This document shows positions 11,501-22,037 of a DNA stretch of 64,000 nucleotides, piece after piece. The translations under genes were made by a program, and so were the position numbers. Under the pieces are notes generated by a model. That model saw only the letters and a program-made list of their open reading frames with translations. It searched no databases and was not told the origin of the DNA. The stretch comes from Grifola frondosa (taxonomy: Eukaryota; Basidiomycota; Agaricomycetes; Polyporales; Grifolaceae). The DNA is taken from assembly GCA_001683735.1 (NCBI GenBank), contig LUGG01000010.1, positions 248,001-312,000 of the forward strand. Direction: 5' to 3'. The stretch's first letter is position 1; the number at the start of each line of letters is the position of its first letter.

Positions 11501-12822
11501 ATGGCTAGCATTGGTCTGCGGTTGACGGCGGGGACGTCGCGGGCGGCACGTCTCACCTCGGCCTGCACACACGCAAGACGAGTACGGTCTAGGAACCTCC
11601 ACGGCCGGAAAGAACTGTCCTATCCTATCGAGAATGGTCTCGGGGAGTTCTTGCCATCGCATACGCTGAAGATGATTGCAGTGGACTATCAGCAGGGTTG
11701 CTGGACCGACTGAATGATCAGGTCAAAGGTAAGCGTTTCTACTCATTTACAGCATCATGGCGCCCTCGTACCCAGGAGTTATGCACTACGTGGTGATATG
11801 TTAGCTGCTGGTATTCCCGACGCCTCATTTCTCCTGTTCTCTCCGATTCGTAATTACCTTTAACACTGACGACTTTCAAGGGACCAGTTTGGAGAACAAG
11901 AGCGTCGTGCAGACAGTCGTTGAAGCAGCGCGAGACCCAGACAAAGTTCTAGAATTCAACTACGCCTGCGAAGCCCTCAACAACTCCTTCTTCCTTGAAT
12001 CTCTGGTGTGCACGTTCTGCTTTGTCCCTCTGTGCTCTTTACATTGACCTACGCTCTCACATCAGAAACCTCCACCAGCCGATGCTACATCTCATGAAGC
12101 CGCGCTGTCGACCGAAATATTCTTTCACAATCTCCGCGTCACTTGGGGTACTCTCTCCCACTTGAAGTCGTGCTTCAGCGCCGCGGTGCTCGGCATGTTC
12201 TCTTCCGGTTACGTCTGGCTTGTCTGTGACCAATTCGGGTCGCTCGGCATCCTACCCACATTCGGCGCAGGCACTCTCCTTGTGCGCTCAGGCCTTTCGC
12301 AGGTGACGGTGGACTACCAGAAAGTCGTGGGAGAATTCATCCTCAGAAGCACGAAGGCTGCGCATCCGGACAACGCGCCCCCCGCGTCGTCCCCGCAATC
12401 TCCCTCTGGCGCGTCCTCCGAACCAGCACCGACTTCGCCTGCGTCAGGCCTCTCACATGCGCCGCCCCCGCTTAACCCGCACACGCCTGCCCGCTCGTTC
12501 TCGAGCACGCTCTCTCCGCATGTCGTACAACCGCGGGCGGCATCCGTGTACAAGACCGGGGACAGTCGCCCCCCATCTTGGACGGCGATCACTTCCGCGG
12601 AATGAACGTTGGGGAGCTGCTATACCCGCTGTTATGTGTGTCAGTGCACGAGCACGCGTGGGTCTCCGCGGGTTACGGTGTGGGGGCAAGGAAGAGTACA
12701 TGAAGCGCTTCTGGACGGTGGTCGACTGGAAAAAGGTGTGCGATGCGTACACGCGGATTATCCCCGATACGAGATATAAGTGTAGGGGCCCCGGCGGCGG
12801 TCGTATCTGTTCGCTCACATAG
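11501..12822 (+). CDS. RSM26: Mitochondrial small-subunit ribosomal protein mS42 (SOD-like fold)
   Basis: Mitoribosomal protein related to Fe/Mn superoxide dismutase. The N-terminus is an Arg-rich presequence (RAARLTSACTHARRVRSRNL). Then NYACEALNNSFFLESL and EIFFHNLRVTWGTLSHLKS follow, with the SOD-type VWLVCDQFGSLGILPTFGAGT region and, at the end, LYPLLCVSVHEHAWVSAGYG and KRFWTVVDWKKVCDAY. Between the two SOD-like parts is a Pro/Ser/Ala-rich insert, as in fungal mS42. The C-terminal part is spread over three reading frames. One extra C in the run at 12,569-12,574 and one extra G in the run at 12,682-12,686 would restore a continuous frame through the conserved segments. That points to base loss in homopolymers. 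The annotated end (12,822) assumes both corrections. Confidence 0.85.
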
Positions 12823-12987
12823 CTTAACTTTATCCGAAGACCTCCCCCCTCCGTTGTCTTAGAGCACAAAAGTACACACTCTAATGCGTCATCGTTTGTG
12901 CCAGTGGGATCCTTCGCTACAGATGCATATCTTTATAGCAAGTGAGGTACGGCTCGTCAGAATAATATTAGGCGCCATGTCTACCTA

Positions 12988-14768
12988 TCACCACCGCCAC
13001 TCAACATCACCAGTCGACTTGCCTCTTATTCCTTTGTATGGTTTATACTGCTCTCCGGTCAACTTCAACTGGTCGATCTTCAACGCCGAAAAGCTGTGCT
13101 GTACGATCTCAAAGCGAACGCGGAATGCGCGCGACGGGCGTGGTATTTTCATCCTGTAACGAATCAGGTTCAGCGCACACGATGGTTTGTGAAACGAGAG
13201 GTTTTTCTTACGCAGAGGTAAATGACCCGCGAAGAGTGCACGATGAGGACGGCGGCACGTTCCTGAGCTCCCACCGCAGAGTCTGAGATTTTATGGCGCA
13301 TGAAGAAATGTGAGCGACCTGATAGATAGAGTTACGCACCAGTGTCCTCGGATTGAAGCTCCATGACGCGTTATGCGAGACTATGCAGCTTGCGCCGGAG
13401 GCGCCCTCGCCGAGGTAGAGCTCTATTGACACGTTCTCCAGAGCGCGGGTCGTGAGTCGGGAGGTAAATGTGAGGTCCAGATTTCCTGTGGGCAGAGTAA
13501 GGAATATTGCGGACTCGGTATGGATTACGCACCTCCATGTTCTTCGACCTTCGCGTCTGCACGCAATGTAAATGGAACAGACATCTGATGCAGCGAGCTT
13601 GTCGACGCGGGCGCGAACCGATATTCCATTAGTTTAAAGCGGCCATCCGGCGGTACGAACGACAGGGTCTTATCCCTCGCCCAGCGCTGAAGTCTGAAAA
13701 TATTGACAGTGAGTACCACCGCGACTGAGATCCCTGGAAGCCTCTTACCGTACGCATGGATGGAATGAGCAATCTATGAGCGATTTCGCGTTAGATAAAT
13801 TCAAGAGGAGGTCGGGGGTCCCTGTTACATCAGAACATGAGCCTGTACAGTACGCACGACACCGAATGAGATCGCCCACCTGAGAGCTTGCAATTTGAGT
13901 TGACCCGACCCAAACCGTGCTCGCCACAGGCGTCCCATTCCTGCCCAACAAGGAGTGAACACCGTATCCCCGCCGCCGACTAAAAGCACGCAACGCACTT
14001 GTTCACGATCGCCTCCAGTGTCTCCACCACGTCGAAGTATATCTCGTTGCTGTTGTACCGGACGCCCGCTTTCCGCCAGGGTATCGGTGACGCGAAGGGA
14101 TGCGAGTTCGCGGATGAGCTCGCGAGGCCGGAGACACCGGCGACGGAGAGAACTTTGTGGAGAAAGGACGGAGGGAGGACGATATCGCGGAGAGTGTTAG
14201 TAGAGGTGGTGAGCGGGTGGCCACCTGAATCGAGCGTTTCCTCGAGGAGCTGTAGCAGGTTAGCGGAGAAATAGCGAAGGCAGATAGGGATACGCACCTG
14301 ATACACGATGTCGAAATTCTCTTTCAGAGTCTCTGCAGAGATTTGTCCAAAGTACTCATGCAGGATGTCAATGAAGGTCTGCAGGAACGCGAACGCGTAC
14401 AGCGGGTCCACTATGACATGGGTCAACAAGACAAGCCATTTCTGCGAAACTGGCACGCACCATCCCCACTTACGGGGCATACGAAGTGCAGATCGTCGCG
14501 CCTGAGGTGGCAGCACGCGCTGGGAGCACTAAGCGGCGCACCGGGCACCGCGAGGACAGGGTCAACGTCGTCTGGACGTGCAGCGGCCGCGAGCGCGCTG
14601 TTGAGCGCATCGATGTGCAGGAGCGCGTATGCTTGGGGGCTCGAACGGAAGCCTGACTGCACAACGGGCTGGCTGCGGGCGGAGTGAGCGGGCACGAAAG
14701 GACGCGGCCATGAAGAGTTCGGGAACGCACCCTGCAGAATCGAGGATGATAAGGCCGTCGATGGCCAT
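12988..14768 (-). CDS. APM3: AP-3 adaptor complex subunit mu
   Basis: Medium chain of the AP-3 adaptor, which sorts cargo from Golgi or endosome to the vacuole. It starts MAIDGLIILDSAG, then QPVVQSGFRSSPQAYALLH (longin-type N domain). It continues with SACCHLRRDDLHFVCPVSGD, FAFLQTFIDILHEYFG and LLEETLDSGGHPLTT, and then LHKVLSVAGVSGLA. The mu homology domain begins near SPIPWRKAGVRYNSNEIYFD. Later landmarks are PDLLLNLSNAKSLIDCSFHP, LSFVPPDGRFKLMEYR and the C-terminus YKPYKGIRGKSTGDVEWRW, stop at 12,988. At least eight exons. The conserved segments can be joined without an indel by eye. Length is about 440-460 residues, normal for the family. Confidence 0.92.
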
Positions 14769-15071
14769 GGTGTATTCTCTCAAGCTATGAATTACAAGTA
14801 CAACGTGTGCGAGGTAGTTATTCTCGTCGAATGCAGACCGAGACCGATTTAGGACGTGTACAGCTAGCTCATGGTACACGACGCGCCAGTGATCCTGCCG
14901 CTGGCGTATTCAAAACCATGCAGTGCACAAGTTTATACTCTTCAGTGAAAAGTATTTGATATTCATACAATGTACAAAGCTAGCAAGTGTACTCATACAT
15001 CACTTTCCTTGTTGATATTGCATCGAATCCTTCTCCGCCACTTCTAGGATCTCTCAGATCTAACCACCAGG

Positions 15072-16351
15072 TCACAATAGACTGCGATGACGCAGAAGGA
15101 CTTGCAGATTCTTCTCTGTATTTTCCTTCTCCTCTTTTATCGCAGCAGAAAATTGCTTGAAATTCGGCTTCGTCGAGTCTCCTGCACAAAGCATATTTAA
15201 GACGAATTCGTAGGACATAGAAATAAGTGGTACGCACCTTGCAGTTGGAACGCAGCGCTCTCGCTGGTAGTGATTTGCGCGCCGGCCTGACGCATCCGCG
15301 CAAGTGCGTATGGGACCTCCTCGGGGTTACAGCTCGACACGCCATCTGCGAGGACATGCACGTCATATCCGAGCTCAAGCAGGTCCAGCGCGGACTGCAG
15401 GACGCAGACATGCGACTGATGGAGTTCGGTAAGGATATCAGCACATGGTGAGTGGCACTGATTATGGGGAGCATAGTGCCGCTGACCTCGATTCCGAAGA
15501 GAACTACGGACTTGAGGTCGCGTGATTTGAGCAACGACTGCACGTCGGGCGTCGCCATAGAGAAGAGCGTCTTCTCAATCGTGCCGAGGTAGAGGGGCCC
15601 GAGGCGTGTGAGGTCAAGCTCGGGGACAGTGTGGCCTAGGGCTAAGTAGAGGTGTCAGTAAATGTACAGTTGTACTAACGATTCCGTAGAGAGCCACAGA
15701 AATAAGACATAATATTCTCTCAGAAGATGGCGGGAAGATGGAGACAATGTGGGCGCACGATGCCGAAATCCAGATTCCACCCTGGCAATGCCTTTCAAAG
15801 CTATACCGTCGATGATGACAGCAAAGCCGGTAGCCTTAGCAGGTTAACCCACGCAGCAAATATAATCCTGAATTTAGCCATTTGCATACTTGTTTCCAAG
15901 GATCGCAGAACTCGATCAAGCAAGGAAAGCGACCGCACAGGAAAAGATCGCAACGAATTCTCGTGACAGCACGACTTGACCGCAACAGCATTCCTCGACA
16001 CCGTGCATTCGCACACGCTGGACAGATGGACAAAAATGGCGCGCACCTCGAGAATTCTGCTCGGTCGCCACGACGGGTACATTGAGGATCTTGGCGGGCC
16101 GTCAACTGTGGGAGTCTAGGACACGGTCAAGACGCAACTGACATTGGCAAGCTTGAGCATCTTATTGGCGGTGGAGACCACTTGCTCAAATCCGTGAATC
16201 GCGGTTCCTGATTCATAGATGTAGCGGGATGCGATCAGACTGGTCCGCGATGGATGGGCGGGAGATGGAGCGTACTGAACCTAGTCTGGATGTCACAGAC
16301 GAAGAAGACCGTTCGGCCTGGGATGAGCTTGACTACAGCCGCAGCAGACAT
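15072..16351 (-). CDS. Isochorismatase-like hydrolase
   Basis: Member of the cysteine-hydrolase (isochorismatase-fold) family, resembling eukaryotic ISOC1/ISOC2 proteins; substrate unknown. Exons join as MSAAAVVKLIPGRTVFFVCD (with the catalytic-type Asp) IQTRF, then TAIHGFEQVVSTANKMLKLA, ILNVPVVATEQNSR, ALGHTVPELDLTRLG, MATPDVQSLLKSRDLKSVVL and FGIE. The nucleophile motif SHVCVLQSALDLLELGYDV follows, then PEEVPYALARMRQAGAQITT and a Lys-rich tail ending RHRSLL. The length of about 210 residues fits. The intron between the TEQNSR and ALGHTV exons is about 400 bp (15,640-16,045), far longer than its neighbours. No frame disruption is needed. Confidence 0.88.
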
Positions 16352-16868
16352 GAGGGAGAACAATAGAGGTGGGCCTGTTGTTGGGCTCCTGTGGACTTTT
16401 GTGGAGGTGTAGAAGGAGGTGCGGAGAGCCGGGCTTGTGAGGGGTCGAGTCGACTGATCGGCAATTTGCCGGAGACGCTACTGAAGTCATCCGACGTCGC
16501 TCGACCTGTGAATTCATCAACCACACTTCGGTAACAGAAATCACGACAAGCGGACGAGCACATGTTGAGAAGGGGCAAGTGATGTACAGATACAGAAGAG
16601 ACGAGTAGTAACCACCCACGACCACACAGCGAAGGAGAAGGCACAGAGAGAGGCCCACGTGGTTATTGTGATCGGGGATTGCCGGGAGTAAATACAGAAC
16701 TTGGTTCGTTTTGCTGCTCAGGCTCAGGCTCTCTCCTCCCATCTGTACCTGCTCAATACCTCCTCCCTGAGCTCAGCCGTGCTCCTCATCTGGTCCAGTC
16801 CTTCTTTTATCTCCCACTTTCTCTTTATTCACTCGTCACTCGTTATTTCAAACACAATAAACCAATAA

Positions 16869-19800
16869 ATGAACATGGACCAGTCCGCAGTAGCCTTCAA
16901 CCCGGTCAGAGAGGACAGTGGAACAGCGGAGAGAGTTAGGGTGCGTCTGCGTTCCTGTAAATTTCGCGCGTGCTTTCGAGCTCAAGAGGATTTGCAGATG
17001 GATGCCTTTAGACTGGGCACTAGTGCTCCGTCTGCGACTATCAATCATGCCCGGAAGTCTTCTCATGCCCGTTCTCATTCCCGTAACACTTCAATTTCTA
17101 CTTCCGTATCTATTCCTCTATCTGTCAGTCCTACCCCTTCTACGACAACGAATGATTCGCCTCCCAGCTCCCCAACACGAAGTTCGCTTGGAGCGTCTAA
17201 GCGGAATTCACATCATCGTCGTCGCTCTTCAGTTTCTACCCGTCGCGAATCAGCGGACATGATGGGTGTCCCTGCCCGCCATTCCTCAGTCTGCCTCGGA
17301 CGACAATATCAACCTTGGTGATAAGGATTCGATCCGTCGACGGGCGCTTTGGGCCTTGGAAGGCAAGACCAGTGTTGGTACTTATTCAGTGGAAATTCCG
17401 GAGTTGGGCACTCCGGAATTGGCAAAGCGATCATTTGAGTTCGTACGTTGAAACACGATAAATCTTTGTACATTGCTAAGGAGAGAAAAATTTAGCCTCC
17501 AAGCCGTCTTACCCTCCTGGCGTCGGCGCTGGTTTCGGAGGTCTGAATACTCTTATGGGCAGCAAACGAGATTCCCTCGGAAAGTTTATGGCCTCTACCT
17601 CCACAAAGGAGCAATTGCACACCCTCATGGAAGAAGAGGAGAGGAAGAGGATAATGCACAGTTTGCGAGCCCAGTACAGGAGTCTGCGAACTCTCCGTTA
17701 GAAGTTGTTGTCAACTCGCCGTCTCCTGCCTGCACGGCACCGTCCCGCAAGCCTAAATCTGCGTCCGCTTTCGCTTGCTTCTGGCACGGTCATTAACCCG
17801 ACGAACGGCGACCTTCCTACTCCCACTCTCACTCCGAGCCCACGACCCGGCCTTAAGTCATTGACCTTGCCTGGCTTGCCTAGTCTTAGCTCAGGTTTGA
17901 GCAGCAATGCTGCCACTGGTCCAGCAGCTTCGAAGCGCCAGTCGCTTATTCTGTCTTCTTCCCCCATATCGACTCCCGGATCATTCGCACGAAAGCCGCC
18001 TCTCAGCATGTCTATGGATAACTCACCTCCAGTACCCCCGCAACCGACTCGCCGCAGCAGTATCTCGTACGTATCTTCAGGTGGCACGCCCCCCATGCCA
18101 TCCTATGGGCTGCCAACGCCAGAGATGACCCCGACAACGGACCGGCGCTCGTCGAGCGGAAGCGTTGACATGGAAATTCACCATGGCCGTCCCCTCTCTG
18201 CCAGTGAGCAGCATTTTTTGTTCCAGGCGCATCAGACGCTCGTCCAGCGGATCACCGACCTTGAACGCGCGCTCTCCCACTCGCGTGCCTCCAGTTCGCG
18301 GTCGCGCCCGGTCTCATGCGCCTCGTCCACCTCGTCCATGTCCTCCGCGTGCGAGCCGAGCGACGAGATGCTTCAGCTCGTTGCAGACATTAAAGCCGAA
18401 CGGGACGAGCTCAAAAAGGACGTGGACGGTTGGCGCGTGCGCGTGGGCGATCTCGAGCGACAGGTGAGCATATTTGCGAAGCGGGTTGAGGTGGAGCGGA
18501 GGGATGCATGGGTCGCGCGCGAGCGCGTCGGCCTGCTGGAGGTGGAGAAAGCGAAGCTGCAGAAGACACTAGAAGAAAGAGATCTCCAGGCGCGGGAGGC
18601 GCAGGCGCGCTTCGACAGCGCACGGCAGGATGCGGAGCGGGCTACGCGGGAGTGCGAGACATTAAGAGAGGAGGCAGTGCGGATGCGTGACGCGGAGGCG
18701 GAGTGTGCACGGTTGCGGGCTGCGTTGCAGAAAGAGCAAGCACGGCGGGAAGAGGTGGAACGCGAGTTGGAAGGCGCAGGACTGCTGGCGACGCCTCGGC
18801 CATTCGAGCCAGTGGTATATCCCACCCCGCTGTCGCGGACTATGATGTTTGCGCGGAGCAGGGGACTCGGCTTCAGGTCGACCGACTCAGAGAGTTCGTT
18901 TACGGACGTCGACTCCCTTGATGGTTCTCGCGAAGGGATGAGTGCGTTCGGACTGAAAGCGGTGGAGGAGGTGGAAGAAGACGACAGTCGCGAAGACACG
19001 CTATCGAATGGTTCGGACGACGAGGACGAATTGGCCCGGTATGAAGACGAGGATGAGTGTGACGTGTACATGTTTCACACATCCTCCTCTGCGTCGTCTC
19101 TTGGCTCCGCGGTAGATGGCTTTGAGCACACGACGCCGCGTCTTTCGCCCGAGCCCGCACCCGCATTGACTGCGAGCCGCTCGAACTCTTCGTCACCCAC
19201 CCCGCTTCCGTCCCCAATAGAGCGCTCACCCGCGCATGCACGTCATGCATCGCTTTCCAAGGTGTGGACGTTCCCTGCTGCGACGGACAGCTCCCCCGCA
19301 TTCGACCGCGAGCCCGAGGAGATTGATCGGTTTTTGGATGTCTTGAGGACGTGGATAACTCGCCGCCGCTGGATTCGCGACTGCGCTCTGTTGAGAGTGG
19401 GAAGAACCTGTTTGCGCAGGCGCTGATGGAGGACGATGACGAGCTGCCGCCATTTGTGCTTCCCGCTAATGTGGTGAGGTAGTTGTCTCTCCAGAGGTTG
19501 AGTTTGAGCCGAAGCACGTTTTGGATGTTGTCATTGAGGAAGATGAAGATGAGAGCACCGGGCAGAGGACAAAGATACTCACGAGAATGTGATGGATGAT
19601 GATGAGTTTGTTGGCGAGGAAGATGAAGGGGGCATCAAGTTCACATTCACACCTCCTCCCTCGTTTTATGAAGATACTTCAGCTCCCGACGTTCCTTCGA
19701 TGCCAGTCCCCACCAACTCAAGTGTATCTGAGTCCGCTGGGGAAGCTGAGGACAACTCTAGTTTTATGTTTCCTCAGCTCCATTCTCCCCAAAGAGCCCC

Positions 19801-20738
19801 TGGATACTCGTCCATTCCTCGCTTCACACCCCCAAAGCCTTCCAGCCTACCTGTCCATGTCTTTTCCACCTCAACGCCTGTCAAGATTCCTTTGGTGAGG
19901 TCAAATTCATCGTCACCTTGCACATTCGCGACACCCCCTCCGAAGCGCGCAAGTATTGCGCCCACTTTCATCCCGCAGCCACGGGGACGGCCGGCTCTCC
20001 GTTCAAGACGCCGACGCCTCCTGGCAGCAACAAGGTTGCCTCATTCATCCCGCAACCTCGACGCATCGCTTCGCCAGCATCCGCCAGGCCGTCCGCGATT
20101 CCGGTGATGAATTCGACCAGTAGGCTCCCCTCCAGCACTCTCACGAGTATGTGTATCTGATTTGCGTGTTCCGGCGATTTGCATAGCCAACGACTCGCAT
20201 CTTGTTTCTCCCAGATCTCGACATGTCGTCACTTCAGAGCCCCCTCCTGCGGTCCAGTCATGAAGAGCCCTACTATGCCTAGTCCCGATCCTTCTATTTC
20301 GTCTCCTCCGTCTGAATTTCAGCCTCCCCGACTCCCGTCTCATCACCTTCACTTATGTCACCCACTCTTGCTTCACGATTGTCATTTCAGACTCTAACGA
20401 ACTTGATTCCTCTTCCCTCTCTCCCTTGGTCCCCCCGCGCTTCAGCTGTTTCCACTGCTGCCGCAGCAGCAGCTGCGATGTGCTTTGTACCGCAGAGCTC
20501 TAGTGGCTCTAGCATCGCTAGTGATACATCTCCCAAAGAACACGGCCAAGTTGCACCTGCATTCGTCAACAATGCCGTGAAGGCGACCGGGTCTCAATCC
20601 AAAGTGCGGGGCTTCGTTCCTAAGCAAAGACAGCTCGACCGGCTAAGGGTCCGGTTAGAAGAAGAGCAGCGGCTGAAGATCAAGGGTATTGTCAGTGTTG
20701 ACTGTAAGAACAACCAGGACGGCGTGCTGCACATTTGA
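16869..20738 (+). CDS. Large coiled-coil, low-complexity protein with several frame breaks
   Basis: I do not recognise a named family; it looks like a basidiomycete-specific protein. The N-terminal part is Ser/Pro/Thr-rich (16,990-17,250), then SIRRRALWALEGK near 17,335. A conserved-looking segment follows (GFGGLNTLMGSKRDSLGKFM, with EEEERKRIMHSLRAQYRSLR after it). Next are a long proline/serine region and a heptad-rich coiled coil at about 18,230-18,790, then acidic and Ser-rich stretches, ending EEEQRLKIKGIVSVDCK...VLHI. Reading it through requires several corrections: a lost GT in the repeat near 17,266, a TAG at 17,699, and one lost base each near 19,344, 19,474, 19,562 and 19,980, with further ambiguity at 20,220-20,400. 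Either the gene is decayed or the sequence has errors. The second is favoured because neighbouring conserved genes show the same defect. Confidence 0.6.
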
Positions 20739-22037
20739 GGTGGGTCCCATTTTTCTGATGATAGACGTGAACTAATGAGCATTGGCGTTCAGTATCGCCA
20801 TCTTACATGCCTCCACGTCGCTTCATGGACTCCTTCGCTTTGTTTGCTTTTTATCCACCGTTATGTACCAATCCATTACGTTAAATGTCCTTACCATTTC
20901 CACGCCCATCCCCAATCACCCATCGCTGCTGCCTTTCATCGTTTTTCGACTTCCTTGTTTGAATACTGTGTCTTTATTAGAGCCTGAGGCTCTTGTTGGC
21001 TTCCACAGACTCAACGCACAGACATTGTGTGCATTGTGCGACGTTGCCGTGTATTCATTACCTCGTTATTGTTCTTTGTTACAGTTCCTTTTCGATGTCG
21101 GGCACCACGGTCCCCCAGTATGCTCCCGATATGAATGGTTATGCTTCCACCGGTTGCTGTAAACGCTGAACGGTTGGATCTCTCTGTTGACGAATAGCCA
21201 CAGTGCATCGTTACGGGCCGCAACACAACGCTATACATATGAAGTTCTTTGCAATAACTGAGGTCTTTGGGAAGCCGTGATTATCACCGCGAACGCCGAT
21301 GTCTAATACACCGCCCTTAATACAAAAATGTGTTATGTTACTCAAAAGGTGATTCAGCCCGTTGCTTTTCAATGTTACTCCCCTGGACTCGGACGTGAAA
21401 AGGGGGATGATGGGAGCCTCGCGATCTGTTCTCACGCGGAGTATTATTGGAAGGACGTGCTCTTGTATTCCATAAATATCTTGATTTTCTTGAGGCGGAC
21501 GGAGATCACTCGGGCGAGCAGGTCCCAAGAACCGCTCTACCCCACTTTGGAGGAAACCAGGTGATTCCAAGGTCAAAACGCGAAGGTGGCCAGGTATGTG
21601 TCGACTAGTAGGTTGAACGAGGCACCAGGTACAGCTAGTAGAATGAGAACGGTGAGCTCTTGCGCCCATTGAAAACTCGGTGGACATACGAGGCGACTTG
21701 TCCCGGGATCAGTAGTGCGACGATCCGCATACCGTGCAACTTGTCCGAATCCGGGGCCCTTGTACCTGCTGGTTGGCGGTGCACTCAAAAGTTACAGTGC
21801 TTAAGACAGCCGGCGTCTATTCATCTTCTCCGAATATATGCCACATGAAAAAAGTGAAAAAAAAAATTGCAGATTCCAATGCCAATCCAAACCACAGTCC
21901 TCCTAATTATCTGAACAAGTCCAAATAGATGCATCACAAGAGATCACAAACCCGCGACAAGATAGTAACAAGACACCCACAAGATGTTGTAGATACAAGG
22001 GGCCGATTTTACACTTTCAGTCCGAGGCTGCCCCGAT
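20739..22037. other. Convergent intergenic interval
   Basis: About 1.3 kb between the ends of the coiled-coil gene and the transcription-factor gene, presumably both 3' UTRs. A pyrimidine-rich stretch (20,800-20,990) and an A-rich run near 21,845-21,870 are visible. Reading frames here (for example minus 21,211-21,687) show no recognisable motif. Confidence 0.5.

Noticed and set aside
12541..12700. Programmed ribosomal frameshifting in mS42
   Set aside because: Considered because of the slippery-looking C and G runs, but two shifts in one gene plus similar losses in many other genes point to missing bases instead.
18373..19071. Long minus-strand reading frame of 232 codons, Ser/Arg-rich
   Set aside because: It is antisense to the heptad coiled-coil exon on the plus strand; its composition is what the reverse of GAG/GCG-rich coiled-coil codons gives.
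21211..21687. Minus-strand frame of 158 codons
   Set aside because: No recognisable family, no introns or promoter context; in a convergent intergenic interval where open frames of this size can occur by chance.
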